Below are positions 1-6,484 of a DNA stretch of 7,705 nt, one piece after another. The notes beneath the pieces are model-generated. The model searched no databases, had not been told where the DNA came from, and was given only the letters and a program-made list of their open reading frames with translations. Source of the stretch: an uncultured Novosphingobium sp. (lineage in GTDB: Bacteria > Pseudomonadota > Alphaproteobacteria > Sphingomonadales > Sphingomonadaceae); contig CALMBN010000170.1 of assembly GCA_937860195.1 (NCBI GenBank), positions 1 to 7,705 of the forward strand. Reading direction: 5' to 3'. Each line of letters starts with the position of its first letter. Position 1 is the stretch's first letter. The position numbers and the translations under genes are program-made.

Positions 1-766
1 GGCGCAGATCGCCGAGCCGCGCCAGGCGCCCCTGATTGCGCTTGCGCCGCGCGGTAACCCCGCGTTCCAGCCAGTGGGCTTCGATCTTGAGCTTGGCATC
101 AAGCTTGTCTGCCGCGCGGGCTTCTTCGGCATAGACCTGCTCGGTCCAGGCATCATAGCCTCCGAACCCGATGTCCTTGCGCCGCATCGCACCGCGATCG
201 ATCCACAGCGTTGCCTTGGTCAGCCGGGTCAGAAAGGTCCGGTCGTGGCTGATCACCACGAAAGCGCCCTTGTAGCGGCTCAGCCAGTCCTCAAGCCACT
301 CGATCGCGGCCAGGTCGAGGTGGTTGGTCGGCTCGTCAAGCAGCAGCAAGTCAGGCTCACTGGCAAGAGCCCGGGCGAGAGCGGCGCGGCGACGTTCCCC
401 GCCACTGGCACTGTCGGCATTCCGGCTCAGGTCAATCCCCAGTTGCCCGGCGATCGCTTCCACTTCGTGGCGGGGCGGGGGGGCTTTGCCGGACAGGGCG
501 AAATCAAGCAGCGTGTCGTAGCCGGTGAAGAACGGGTCTTGCTCCAGCATCACAATCCGGGTGCCGGGCTGGACAGATCGGGTGCCCTTGTCCGCATCAA
601 TCTTGCCCGCGATCAACCGCAGCATCGTGGTCTTTCCGGCACCATTGCGGCCGATCAGCGCCAGCCGGTCACGCGGGCCAATGGCGAGGCTGAGGTCGCG
701 GAACAGCCAGCCGGAGCCTTGCTGAAGGCCAAGGTCTTCCCAGGAGAGGATCGGTGCGGCAGCCAT
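1..766 (-). CDS. uup: ABC-F family ATPase, Uup-like (3' end outside window)
   Basis: Soluble ABC-F ATPase with no membrane domain; the family acts on ribosomes, and Uup is also linked to DNA branch intermediates and transposon excision. About 255 N-terminal residues are visible of an expected ~600. The first ABC domain is complete: Walker A GRNGAGKTT at residues 39-47, signature SGGER at 121-125, Walker B LLLLDEP at 140-146 followed by TNHLDL, and the switch histidine H174 in ISHDR. After it begins the inter-domain linker with WLERGVTARRKRNQGR near residues 232-247, which closely resembles the Uup linker and favours Uup over EttA. The ATG at 764-766 starts a typical N-terminus (MAAAPILSWEDL). 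The gene is divergent from the aminotransferase at 833, with 66 bases between the two starts. The second ABC domain and any C-terminal DNA-binding coiled coil lie beyond position 1, so other ABC-F subtypes are not fully excluded. Confidence 0.9.
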   Translation of the reverse strand, partial: MAAAPILSWEDLGLQQGSGWLFRDLSLAIGPRDRLALIGRNGAGKTTMLRLIAGKIDADKGTRSVQPGTRIVMLEQDPFFTGYDTLLDFALSGKAPPPRHEVEAIAGQLGIDLSRNADSASGGERRRAALARALASEPDLLLLDEPTNHLDLAAIEWLEDWLSRYKGAFVVISHDRTFLTRLTKATLWIDRGAMRRKDIGFGGYDAWTEQVYAEEARAADKLDAKLKIEAHWLERGVTARRKRNQGRLARLGDLR

Positions 767-832
767 GGAGTGCGGCCCCTAAGCGGCGCAACCTGCGTTG
801 ACAAGGCGAACCGGGCGGGTGACAGGGCGAAC

Positions 833-1675
833 ATGCGCACAGTTTGGCTCAACGGTGAATATCTTCCTGAGAACGAGGCCAAGGTCTCGATCTTCGATCG
901 CGCCTTGCTGTTTGGGCAAGGGGTCTATGAGGTCTCACCGGTGCTCGATGGCCACTACTGCAACTGGCCGCACCATGCAGCGCGGCTGGCACGGAGCATG
1001 GCGACAGCGCGGATCGCAGATGACACCGATTGGCCGGGCGTGCTCGGCGAATTGATCAAACGCAACAACCTCATCGAAGGCCGGGTCTATCTGCAAGTCA
1101 CTGGCGGCGCGCCGGATGATCGGGATTTCCTCTCCCCCCAGCCGCCTGTATCATCGACCCGGTTTGCTTTCACCCAGGTGGCCAGCCTGGTCGACAACCC
1201 GGTGGCGCAAAGTGGCCTGAAGGTGATGCTTCACCCTGATGGGCGTTGGGCCGTCCGTTCGGCCAAAACGACCCAGCTGCTCTATGCGGTAATGGCGAAG
1301 GAAGCTGCGCGGGAGGCGGGATATGACGATGCCTGGCTGGTCGAGGACGGGGTGATCACCGAACAGACCAGCGCCAATGCCCACATCATTGATGCCCGCG
1401 GCGTGCTGGTCTCGCACCCGGTCGATCATGGGGTCTTGCCGGGAGTGACCAGGATCAATGCACTGCAGATCGCGCGCGAGATGGGGCTGACGGTGGAGGA
1501 ACGTCCGTTCACTCCCGAGGAATTGTTCGCCGCGCGCGAAGCTTTTGTATCGGCCGCAGGATCGCTGGTGCTGCCGGTGGTATCGGTCGACGGAAAACCG
1601 ATCGGCAATGGCGGCCCCGGCACATTGACCGGCGAAATCCGCAGCCGCTACATAACCTTGCTGAGAGGCGGTTGA
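833..1675 (+). CDS. Class IV aminotransferase, D-alanine transaminase-like
   Basis: PLP-dependent fold-type IV aminotransferase of 280 aa, the usual length for D-amino-acid transaminase. Such enzymes interconvert D-Ala/2-oxoglutarate and pyruvate/D-Glu, though relatives include branched-chain and (R)-amine transaminases. The N-terminus WLNGEYLPENEAKVSIFDRA and FGQGVYEV (residues 27-34) match the family. The Schiff-base lysine is K145 in AKTTQLL; E177 in TEQTSAN is the expected contact to the PLP pyridine nitrogen; LPGVTR at 202-207 is the phosphate-binding segment. The frame stays open upstream to position 74, but that part is antisense to uup, so the ATG at 833 is chosen because the conserved N-terminus begins there; a weak AGGG lies upstream. 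Oddities: VTGGAPDDRDF (89-99) has Gly where relatives I recall have Arg (VTRG), and TEQTSAN replaces the usual TEGSSSN type. The class is sure, the substrate is not. Confidence 0.87.
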   Translation: MRTVWLNGEYLPENEAKVSIFDRALLFGQGVYEVSPVLDGHYCNWPHHAARLARSMATARIADDTDWPGVLGELIKRNNLIEGRVYLQVTGGAPDDRDFLSPQPPVSSTRFAFTQVASLVDNPVAQSGLKVMLHPDGRWAVRSAKTTQLLYAVMAKEAAREAGYDDAWLVEDGVITEQTSANAHIIDARGVLVSHPVDHGVLPGVTRINALQIAREMGLTVEERPFTPEELFAAREAFVSAAGSLVLPVVSVDGKPIGNGGPGTLTGEIRSRYITLLRGG

Positions 1676-1722
1676 ACCATTCACATGCTGTTCAATCCCC
1701 CGGCTTTAGGACGCATCTTGTC

Positions 1723-2019
1723 ATGAACAAGCTTCTGCTCCTCCCTTTCGCGCTTTCGTTTGCTGTGCCGCTGACCCCGGCGTTGGCCGATCCCGGCAAC
1801 GCTCAGGATCAGGCCCGCAAGGACCTGCGCAACGGCAGTGTGAAGCCATTGCGCGACATCGAGAAGGCCGTTTTGCCGACCATGCCCGGCGCGCAGTATC
1901 TGGGCCCGGAATATGATCCGGTCGCACAGGCTTATCGCCTCAAATTCATTCGCAATGGCCGGGTGATTTTCATCGATGTCGATGCCCGCACCGGTGAAGT
2001 AATCCGCAAACTCAAGTAG
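1723..2019 (+). CDS. Secreted PepSY-domain protein
   Basis: Small periplasmic protein of 98 aa. Residues 1-22 look like a Sec signal peptide: MNK, a hydrophobic core LLLLPFALSFAVPL, then a cleavage motif ALA before D23. The mature part ends in a PepSY-type repeat, with YRLKFIRNGRVIFIDVDART followed by GEVIRKLK. PepSY domains are thought to inhibit or modulate peptidases and often accompany two-component systems. The ATG at 1723 is preferred over an in-frame upstream start at 1672 because the signal peptide begins exactly there and 1672 overlaps the aminotransferase end. The response regulator starts 69 bases downstream on the same strand and the kinase follows, so a role as periplasmic modulator or sensor accessory of that system is likely. 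It recalls FeuN beside rhizobial FeuPQ in arrangement only; I do not claim homology. Confidence 0.82.
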   Translation: MNKLLLLPFALSFAVPLTPALADPGNAQDQARKDLRNGSVKPLRDIEKAVLPTMPGAQYLGPEYDPVAQAYRLKFIRNGRVIFIDVDARTGEVIRKLK

Positions 2020-2088
2020 CGCCGCCTTGCTTGACGGCCATGGGCTTTGGCCCCATTTGAACAGTCAAGACCTTATGGGGAACCAGTC

Positions 2089-2766
2089 ATGCGCATCCTG
2101 ATCGTCGAGGACGAACCGACCCTCGGCAAGCAATTGAAGAACACGCTCGAAGCCACCGGCTATGCTGTCGATCTTTCGGTCGATGGCGAAGACGGGCATT
2201 TCATGGGCTCGACCGAAGATTACGATGCCGTGATCCTTGACCTTGGGTTGCCAGAGATCGACGGGCTGACCGTGCTGGGAATGTGGCGCAAGGAAGGCCG
2301 CAAGTTCCCGGTTCTGGTGCTGACCGCACGGGATTCGTGGTCGGACAAGGTCGCTGGTCTCGATGCCGGAGCAGACGATTACCTGGCCAAGCCGTTCCAG
2401 ACCGAAGAACTGATCGCCCGCCTTCGCGCTCTGATCCGCCGCGCCTCGGGCAATACCAGCAGCGAATTGACTGCTGGGCCAGTGCGGCTGGATACCCGTT
2501 CGGGCCGGGTTACACTCGATGGAGAACCGGTGAAGCTGACCGCGCAGGAATACAAGTTGCTTAGCTATCTGCTCCACCACAAGGGCAAGGTGGTCAGCCG
2601 GACCGAACTGATCGAGCATATCTACGACCAGGATTTTGATCGCGATTCGAACACCATCGAAGTGTTCGTGACCCGTATCCGCAAAAAGCTGGGCGCCGAC
2701 GTGATCACCACGATCCGCGGGCTGGGCTATAGCCTTGATGATCCGGCTGGGCCGGGCCGGGGGTAA
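2089..2766 (+). CDS. OmpR/PhoP-family response regulator
   Basis: DNA-binding response regulator of 225 aa, standard for the OmpR family. The receiver domain (about 1-118) has the acidic pair E7/D8, phospho-acceptor D51 in ILDLGLP, T79 in LTAR and K101 in LAKPF. The C-terminal winged helix (about 125-216) contains LTAQEYKLL, the recognition-helix region DSNTIEVFVTRIRKKLG and TIRGLGYSL. The receiver and the IYDQDFDRDSNTIEV segment are closest in style to PhoP/QseB/FeuP regulators. The ATG at 2089 is preferred to the in-frame ATG at 2047 because MRILIVEDE is the canonical N-terminus and GGGGAA at 2077-2082 is a well-placed Shine-Dalgarno. It probably receives phosphate from the kinase at 2879. 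The 112-base gap to that kinase is long for such a pair and is filled by an inverted repeat. Confidence 0.95.
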   Translation: MRILIVEDEPTLGKQLKNTLEATGYAVDLSVDGEDGHFMGSTEDYDAVILDLGLPEIDGLTVLGMWRKEGRKFPVLVLTARDSWSDKVAGLDAGADDYLAKPFQTEELIARLRALIRRASGNTSSELTAGPVRLDTRSGRVTLDGEPVKLTAQEYKLLSYLLHHKGKVVSRTELIEHIYDQDFDRDSNTIEVFVTRIRKKLGADVITTIRGLGYSLDDPAGPGRG

Positions 2767-2779
2767 TTCCGAACTTTCA

Positions 2780-2864
2780 CCGTCCGCCCTGAGCTTGTCG
2801 AAGGGCTGTTCTTCTATGCAAGGTAGCAAAAAGTGCAGTCCTTCGACAGGCTCAGGACGGACGG
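2780..2864. repeat. Dispersed sphingomonad-type inverted repeat between regulator and kinase
   Basis: Two 29-base arms, 2780-2808 and 2836-2864, are reverse complements at 26 of 29 positions around a 27-base loop. The left arm contains CCCTGAGCTTGTCGAAGGG, the right arm CCTTCGACAGGCTC. A 23-base stretch (2787-2809) recurs exactly at 4714-4736. As RNA it would form a very stable hairpin. There is no T-run after it, so it is not a canonical intrinsic terminator. It ends two bases before the kinase Shine-Dalgarno at 2867. This core is familiar as a high-copy intergenic repeat in sphingomonads; its origin and function are not known to me. Confidence 0.93.
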
Positions 2865-2866
2865 TT

Positions 2867-2871
2867 AGGAG
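2867..2871 (+). promoter_or_regulatory. Shine-Dalgarno of the histidine kinase
   Basis: AGGAG with 7 bases to the GTG at 2879. It decides the start in favour of GTG over the in-frame ATG codons at residues 19-20. It lies two bases beyond the right arm of the 2780-2864 inverted repeat, so folding of that hairpin could affect ribosome access. Confidence 0.8.
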
Positions 2872-2878
2872 CCTATAG

Positions 2879-4249
2879 GTGGACAGCGCTCCGTCATCAC
2901 CGGTCCCGCACACCGGCTCGCTCTCGCGCCGGATGATGCTGATCGCGGCAGGGTGGATTTCGGTTCTCCTGCTGGGCGGCGGGCTCGCGCTCGACCAGAC
3001 GCTGACCGGGCAGGTCACCCGCAATTTTGACTCGCAGCTCGGCAACCTGCTCAACGGGATGATTGCTTCGGCTGAGGTCGGGCCTGATGGAGAGGTGTTT
3101 CTCAACCGACCGCTCGGCGACCAGCGCTTGCTGGAGCCGAACAGCGGGCTTTACTGGCAAATCCGTGGGCAAGGGCACGACGATTTCCCCTCGCGATCGT
3201 TGTGGGATCGCTCGCTCGACATCCGCGCCAATCACATCGACAAGGAACCGCACGCCTACGACAGCACCCAATTCCCCAATGAACCTCTGCGGGTGCTGGA
3301 GCGGACGATCCAGCTGCCGGGAAGCGAGACCGTCTGGTGGTTCTCAGTGGCCGAGAGGCGCTCAGAACTCGATAGCCAGATCGGTCGGGTCCGCCGCATC
3401 CTGGTCCGCAGTTTTGCGGTTCTGGGGATCGGGCTGCTGGTGATGGCAATGCTTCAAACCTGGCTTGGCCTTGGCCCGTTGCGCGGCGTGCGGCTGGCGA
3501 TCCAGCGGATGCGCAGTTCGGGTGAGAACCGGGTGACCGAGCCGCTCCCGCTGGAAGTGCGCCCCCTGGTTGAGGAGCTCAACGGGCTGCTCGCCCATAC
3601 CGAGCGTCAGGCCGAAGAAGCCCGGACTCACGCCGGAAACCTCGCCCACGCGCTCAAGACCCCGCTGACAGTGGTGATGAACGCTGCTACGGCGCGCGCC
3701 GATGACCTGCCCGATACCGTGATCCGTGAGGCCGCAGTGATGCGGCGGCAGGTCGATCACCACCTGGCCCGCGCCCGCGCCGTTGGCCGCCGCGCTGCGG
3801 GGCAAGCCCGCGCCCAGGTCGGCGAGAGTGTCGAAGCGGTGCTGCGGGCAGTGACGGTGCTCTATGACCAGACCCGGTTTGATCTCGACGGCAAACGCGA
3901 AGCGCGGGTCGCGATCGAGCGTCAAGACCTTGACGAGATACTCGGCAACCTGATCGAAAATGCAGCCAAATATGGCGGCGGTTCGGTGTTCGTCACTATC
4001 GATCCGGCCGGCGAACCGGATTGGTGTGAAGTGTGGATCGAAGACGACGGCACCGGCATCCCGGCCGAAGCGCGTACCCGGATCTTCGATCGCGGTGCGC
4101 GGCTCGATACGGGGAAGCCCGGGACCGGGCTGGGCCTCGCCATCGTCCGCGATGTTGCGGAGATTTATGGTGGATCGGTGACGCTGGATGAGAGCGAGGA
4201 TCTGGGCGGATTGCTGGTCAAGCTGCGATTGCCACGAGTGAGGGGCTAG
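2879..4249 (+). CDS. PhoQ-like membrane sensor histidine kinase
   Basis: Inner-membrane sensor kinase of 456 aa that should phosphorylate the regulator at 2089. Order: short cytoplasmic N-terminus, TM1 about 19-39 (MMLIAAGWISVLLLGGGLAL), a periplasmic sensor region of about 130 residues (40-172), TM2 about 174-194, a HAMP linker, a dimerisation helix with the phospho-acceptor H257 in LAHALKTPL, then the ATPase domain. The N-box is LGNLIENAAKYGG with N357 and N361, G1 is EDDGTGIP (388-395), and G2 is GTGLGLAIV (415-423). The H-box resembles PhoQ (HxLKTPL). The GTG start follows an AGGAG at ideal spacing. A shorter version starting at the ATG codons of residues 19-20 would remove the cytoplasmic lead but keep TM1. 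The periplasmic region has no domain I can name, so the signal is unknown; the upstream PepSY protein is a candidate partner. Confidence 0.94.
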   Translation: MDSAPSSPVPHTGSLSRRMMLIAAGWISVLLLGGGLALDQTLTGQVTRNFDSQLGNLLNGMIASAEVGPDGEVFLNRPLGDQRLLEPNSGLYWQIRGQGHDDFPSRSLWDRSLDIRANHIDKEPHAYDSTQFPNEPLRVLERTIQLPGSETVWWFSVAERRSELDSQIGRVRRILVRSFAVLGIGLLVMAMLQTWLGLGPLRGVRLAIQRMRSSGENRVTEPLPLEVRPLVEELNGLLAHTERQAEEARTHAGNLAHALKTPLTVVMNAATARADDLPDTVIREAAVMRRQVDHHLARARAVGRRAAGQARAQVGESVEAVLRAVTVLYDQTRFDLDGKREARVAIERQDLDEILGNLIENAAKYGGGSVFVTIDPAGEPDWCEVWIEDDGTGIPAEARTRIFDRGARLDTGKPGTGLGLAIVRDVAEIYGGSVTLDESEDLGGLLVKLRLPRVRG

Positions 4250-4267
4250 GGCGCTTTCGGCCGTGAT

Positions 4268-4279
4268 GAATGGCCATTC
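4268..4279. repeat. 12-bp perfect palindrome upstream of the NIPSNAP-like gene
   Basis: GAATGGCCATTC, followed by CTATTTTT. It lies in the 93-base gap between the kinase stop and the GTG at 4343. It could be an operator, or a poor terminator whose stem would be only four pairs once a loop is allowed. Single occurrence, so function is uncertain. Confidence 0.3.
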
Positions 4280-4332
4280 CTATTTTTGCGGCATTGGGCC
4301 CGGCAATGCGATCTGGCAATCTGCCCTATTGC

Positions 4333-4337
4333 GGAGG
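4333..4337 (+). promoter_or_regulatory. Shine-Dalgarno of the NIPSNAP-like gene
   Basis: GGAGG, 5 bases before the GTG at 4343. It fixes the start at GTG and makes the longer frame from ATG 4286 unlikely, since those extra residues do not resemble the family. Confidence 0.75.
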
Positions 4338-4342
4338 AAACC

Positions 4343-4642
4343 GTGATCATCGAACTTCTGCGCTACCAATTGAAGCCGGGTACTGTGATGGCCTTCGCCA
4401 ACACTATGCAGCAAATCAGCGCCAAACTCCACGTCGATGCAGGCATTACCATCCTGTTCCATGGCGCAATCGAAAGCGAACCCAACGGTTATTTGCTGGC
4501 AAGGAGTTTTGCTGATTTGGCAACGATGGATCGGCAATTAAGGCAATTTTATGCCAGTTCGGTTTGGCGTAATGGCCCACGACAAGAAATTATTGATGCA
4601 ATTGAGCACAGCGAGCGAACCATTGTCCGGACGGAAGGATAG
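4343..4642 (+). CDS. NIPSNAP-like small protein
   Basis: Protein of 99 aa beginning MIIELLRYQLKPG, the usual opening of NIPSNAP/dimeric alpha-beta-barrel proteins (typically MIxELRxYxLKPG). Near the C-terminus FYASSVWRNGPRQEIIDAIE matches the pattern FYxSxxWRxGPRxxIxxxI that I associate with this family. There is no signal peptide or membrane segment, so it is probably cytosolic and dimeric. The biochemical role of bacterial members is not established. The GTG start is backed by GGAGG at 4333. It follows the kinase by 93 bases on the same strand but nothing links it to signalling. It converges with the chorismate mutase, with an inverted repeat in between. Confidence 0.72.
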   Translation: MIIELLRYQLKPGTVMAFANTMQQISAKLHVDAGITILFHGAIESEPNGYLLARSFADLATMDRQLRQFYASSVWRNGPRQEIIDAIEHSERTIVRTEG

Positions 4643-4706
4643 CTTGCCGAGGGGCCACTCCTTCACTAAATCGGAGTGCGCAAAATATGAAATATTGGGC
4701 AAGTGT

Positions 4707-4807
4707 CCGTCTACCCTGAGCTTGTCGAAGGGCTGTCGTGGTTCTCCGTGCGTCGTGCAAACCGCAAGAAGTAAAGGACGGCCCTTCGACAGGCTCTGGG
4801 TAGACGG
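4707..4807. repeat. Second copy of the dispersed inverted repeat, between convergent genes
   Basis: Arms of 31 bases at 4707-4737 and 4777-4807 are reverse complements at 28 of 31 positions, around a 39-base loop. The left arm shares 23 consecutive bases with the copy at 2780. The flanks differ (CCGTCTA here, CCGTCCG there), but each pairs with its own partner arm, so the stem is kept even where the sequence changes. It occupies the 224-base gap between the NIPSNAP-like gene and the chorismate mutase, both of which end here. It could serve as a two-way transcription stop, although there is no T-run. The rest of the gap shows nothing I recognise. Confidence 0.92.
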
Positions 4808-4866
4808 GTTGAGGGGCAGGTGATTCACATTTTCCAATCGCCGCACTGTACTACCAAAATATCCAG

Positions 4867-5148
4867 CTACTTCCCCGCCGCCTGCTCGTGGTGGCGGATC
4901 ACTTCCTCGATGATGAACCGCAGGAACTTCTCCGAAAACTCCGGGTCAAGCTGGGCATCGACGGCCAGCCGACGCAGCCGCTCTATCTGGCGTTCTTCAC
5001 GGCCTGGATCGCTGGCCGGGAGAGCGTTGGCGGCCTTGAAAGCGCCGACCGCTTTGGTGATCCGGAACCGTTCGGCCAGGATGTGGATCAGCGCGGCATC
5101 GATATTGTCGATGCTGGCACGAAAGCTGTCGAGGGTAGGGTCGGTCAT
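4867..5148 (-). CDS. Chorismate mutase, AroQ type
   Basis: Cytosolic all-helical chorismate mutase of 93 aa, a free-standing single-domain AroQ enzyme turning chorismate into prephenate for phenylalanine and tyrosine. Family features: FRASIDNIDAAL at 9-20, with R10 matching E. coli CM-domain R11; R27 in LAERF; K38 in FK; then D47, R50 and E51 in SDPGREE, matching E. coli K39, D48, R51 and E52. The C-terminal helix IIEEVIRHHE is the form common in alphaproteobacteria. There is no prephenate dehydratase or dehydrogenase fusion and no signal peptide, so not the secreted gamma class. The ATG at 5146-5148 lacks a clear Shine-Dalgarno. It is divergent from the polyprenyl synthase, 86 bases start to start, so promoters must overlap or be leaderless. 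Confidence 0.92.
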   Translation of the reverse strand: MTDPTLDSFRASIDNIDAALIHILAERFRITKAVGAFKAANALPASDPGREERQIERLRRLAVDAQLDPEFSEKFLRFIIEEVIRHHEQAAGK

Positions 5149-5234
5149 TTGCTATCGCTAGCATGAGTTTTTGCGCAAGACCATTGCCCGCTTTGCACTT
5201 GCCAAGCGCCCCGCACGCCGCCAATGCCCGCTGC

Positions 5235-6251
5235 ATGAGCGCCGATGTGATCCCCCTCAGGCCCCGCGCAACCGAGCCATCGCTCGGTCCGATCATGGCG
5301 CTAACCGCTAGCGGTATGAACGCGGTCAATGCAGTGATTCTGGAGCGGATGCAAAGCGAGATCCCGTTGATCCCTGCGCTGGCCGGTCACCTGATCGCTG
5401 GCGGAGGCAAGCGGATGCGGCCGATGCTGACCTTGGCCGGTGCAGCGCTGTGTGACTACCACGGCACGCGCCACCACAAGCTGGCCGCTGCGGTGGAGTT
5501 CATCCACACCGCCACGCTGCTCCATGATGATGTCGTCGATGGCAGCGAATTGCGCCGGGGCAAGGCCGCCGCCAACCTGATCTTCGGCAATCCCGCGACC
5601 GTGCTGGTCGGCGATTTCCTGTTCACCCGCAGTTTTGAACTGATGGTTGAGGACGGCAGCTTGAAAGTGCTCAAGATCCTCTCCAACGCCAGCTCGGTGA
5701 TTTCGGAAGGCGAGGTTGATCAGCTGACCGCCGCCCGCCAGATCGAAACCAGCGAGGATCGCTACCTCAATATCATCGGATCCAAAACCGCAGCGCTGTT
5801 TGCCGCAGCGACCCGGATCGCTGCCGTTGTTGCCGAAAAGGGTGAGGCCGAGGAACGCGCGCTTGATGATTACGGTCGCAACCTCGGCATCGCCTTCCAG
5901 CTGGTCGACGATGCGATGGATTACGATTCCGAGGCCCACGAAATGGGCAAGGGCAAGGGCGACGATTTCCGCGAGGGCAAGATGACCTTGCCGGTGATTC
6001 TGGCCTATGCCCGCGGAACTGCCGAAGAGCGCGCGTTCTGGAAAGATGCGATCCAAGGCCACCGGACCAGCAATGCTGATCTCGCTCATGCGGTCAGCCT
6101 GATCCAGCGTCACGATGCCGTCAACGAAACCCGTGAACGCGCCCGCCATTTTGTCCAGCGCGCGATCAACGCCATCGCGATGTTCCCGCCCAGCGAAGCA
6201 AGGGCGGCGATGACTGAGGCTGCGGAATTTGCCGTGGCGCGGCGGGCTTAG
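5235..6251 (+). CDS. ispB: Long-chain polyprenyl diphosphate synthase (probably ubiquinone side chain)
   Basis: Trans-isoprenyl diphosphate synthase of 338 aa that extends farnesyl-PP with isopentenyl-PP. Motifs in order: GGGKRMRP at 56-63, first Asp-rich motif DDVVD at 98-102 followed by GSELRRGK, GDFLF at 126-130, second Asp-rich motif DDAMD at 225-229, and GDDFREGKMTLP at 242-253. Small residues before the first DDxxD (TATLLH) fit a long-chain product. Sphingomonads carry ubiquinone-10, so a decaprenyl product is likely by inference; the symbol follows the E. coli octaprenyl enzyme. The frame is open from an ATG at 5163, but MSADVIPLRP at 5235 is the N-terminus I recall for relatives; neither start has a good Shine-Dalgarno. 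A hairpin overlaps the stop codon. Confidence 0.92.
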   Translation: MSADVIPLRPRATEPSLGPIMALTASGMNAVNAVILERMQSEIPLIPALAGHLIAGGGKRMRPMLTLAGAALCDYHGTRHHKLAAAVEFIHTATLLHDDVVDGSELRRGKAAANLIFGNPATVLVGDFLFTRSFELMVEDGSLKVLKILSNASSVISEGEVDQLTAARQIETSEDRYLNIIGSKTAALFAAATRIAAVVAEKGEAEERALDDYGRNLGIAFQLVDDAMDYDSEAHEMGKGKGDDFREGKMTLPVILAYARGTAEERAFWKDAIQGHRTSNADLAHAVSLIQRHDAVNETRERARHFVQRAINAIAMFPPSEARAAMTEAAEFAVARRA

Positions 6252-6275
6252 CTCGCGGCGGCTCAACAAGCCCGC
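6242..6275 (+). terminator. Hairpin overlapping the ispB stop, possible terminator
   Basis: A perfect 8-base inverted repeat, GCGGGCTT at 6242-6249 and AAGCCCGC at 6268-6275, with an 18-base loop; further GC pairs are possible with a bulge. It overlaps the TAG at 6249-6251. No T-run follows, so it may act as a transcript 3'-end stabiliser instead of an intrinsic terminator. Confidence 0.4.
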
Positions 6276-6388
6276 GCCATGCGAGGCGTTCTTGCCAAGA
6301 TCTGTGACACAATGTGCCGAACATATTGGTCGCAGAGTCAGAGCGGCCCACCGCCAGCCGCCCCGCCGACGCGACAAGTTGAGCGCTG

Positions 6389-6405
6389 GATTCAATCCTT
6401 TTTAA
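6389..6405 (+). promoter_or_regulatory. Putative CtrA box overlapped by a GANTC methylation site
   Basis: TTCA-N7-TTAA at 6391-6405 matches the CtrA consensus TTAA-N7-TTAA at 7 of 8 fixed positions. GATTC at 6389-6393, a CcrM (GANTC) site, overlaps its left half. A second GANTC, GAGTC, is at 6335-6339. The box is 80 bases before the sciP-like ATG, a plausible place for a -35-overlapping activator site. In Caulobacter, sciP belongs to the CtrA circuit, so the context supports it. I see no clear -10. The rest of the 233-base gap (6252-6484) shows only the hairpin at the ispB stop. Confidence 0.5.
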
Positions 6406-6484
6406 CCACCCGCGCCGCAAAGTCGCAGTGCTTGGGGGCCTTAGTCCGACCTTTAGACCGGGTCGTTGTCACAAGGGCCTGAAA

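Noticed and set aside
798..803. TTGACA as a -35 box for the aminotransferase
   Set aside because: No -10-like hexamer at 16-18 bases downstream (GACAGG falls there), so a promoter cannot be supported.
74..832. Open frame extending the aminotransferase upstream by over 250 codons
   Set aside because: It is antisense to the clear Uup-like ABC-F gene and has no family resemblance; the conserved aminotransferase N-terminus begins at 833.
1672..1695. TTGAAC/GTTCAA inverted repeat at the aminotransferase stop as a terminator
   Set aside because: Only six AT-rich pairs around a 12-base loop with no T-run; too weak.
2065..3105. Minus-strand frame of 346 codons
   Set aside because: It runs antisense through the regulator, the inverted repeat and the kinase start; long antisense frames are expected at this GC content and codon bias, and its product looks like no family.
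4270..4515. 81-codon frame overlapping the NIPSNAP-like start
   Set aside because: Out of frame with the gene backed by GGAGG and family motifs; no features of its own.
4707..4807. CRISPR or insertion-sequence end
   Set aside because: Only two copies far apart in the window, no regular spacing, no transposase and no target duplications seen; a dispersed palindromic repeat explains it.
5301..6395. Minus-strand frame of 364 codons opposite ispB
   Set aside because: A codon-bias mirror of the well-conserved polyprenyl synthase; no recognisable motifs.
6279..6482. Possible 67-codon gene just before sciP
   Set aside because: Low-complexity composition, no Shine-Dalgarno and it overlaps the putative CtrA/GANTC promoter.
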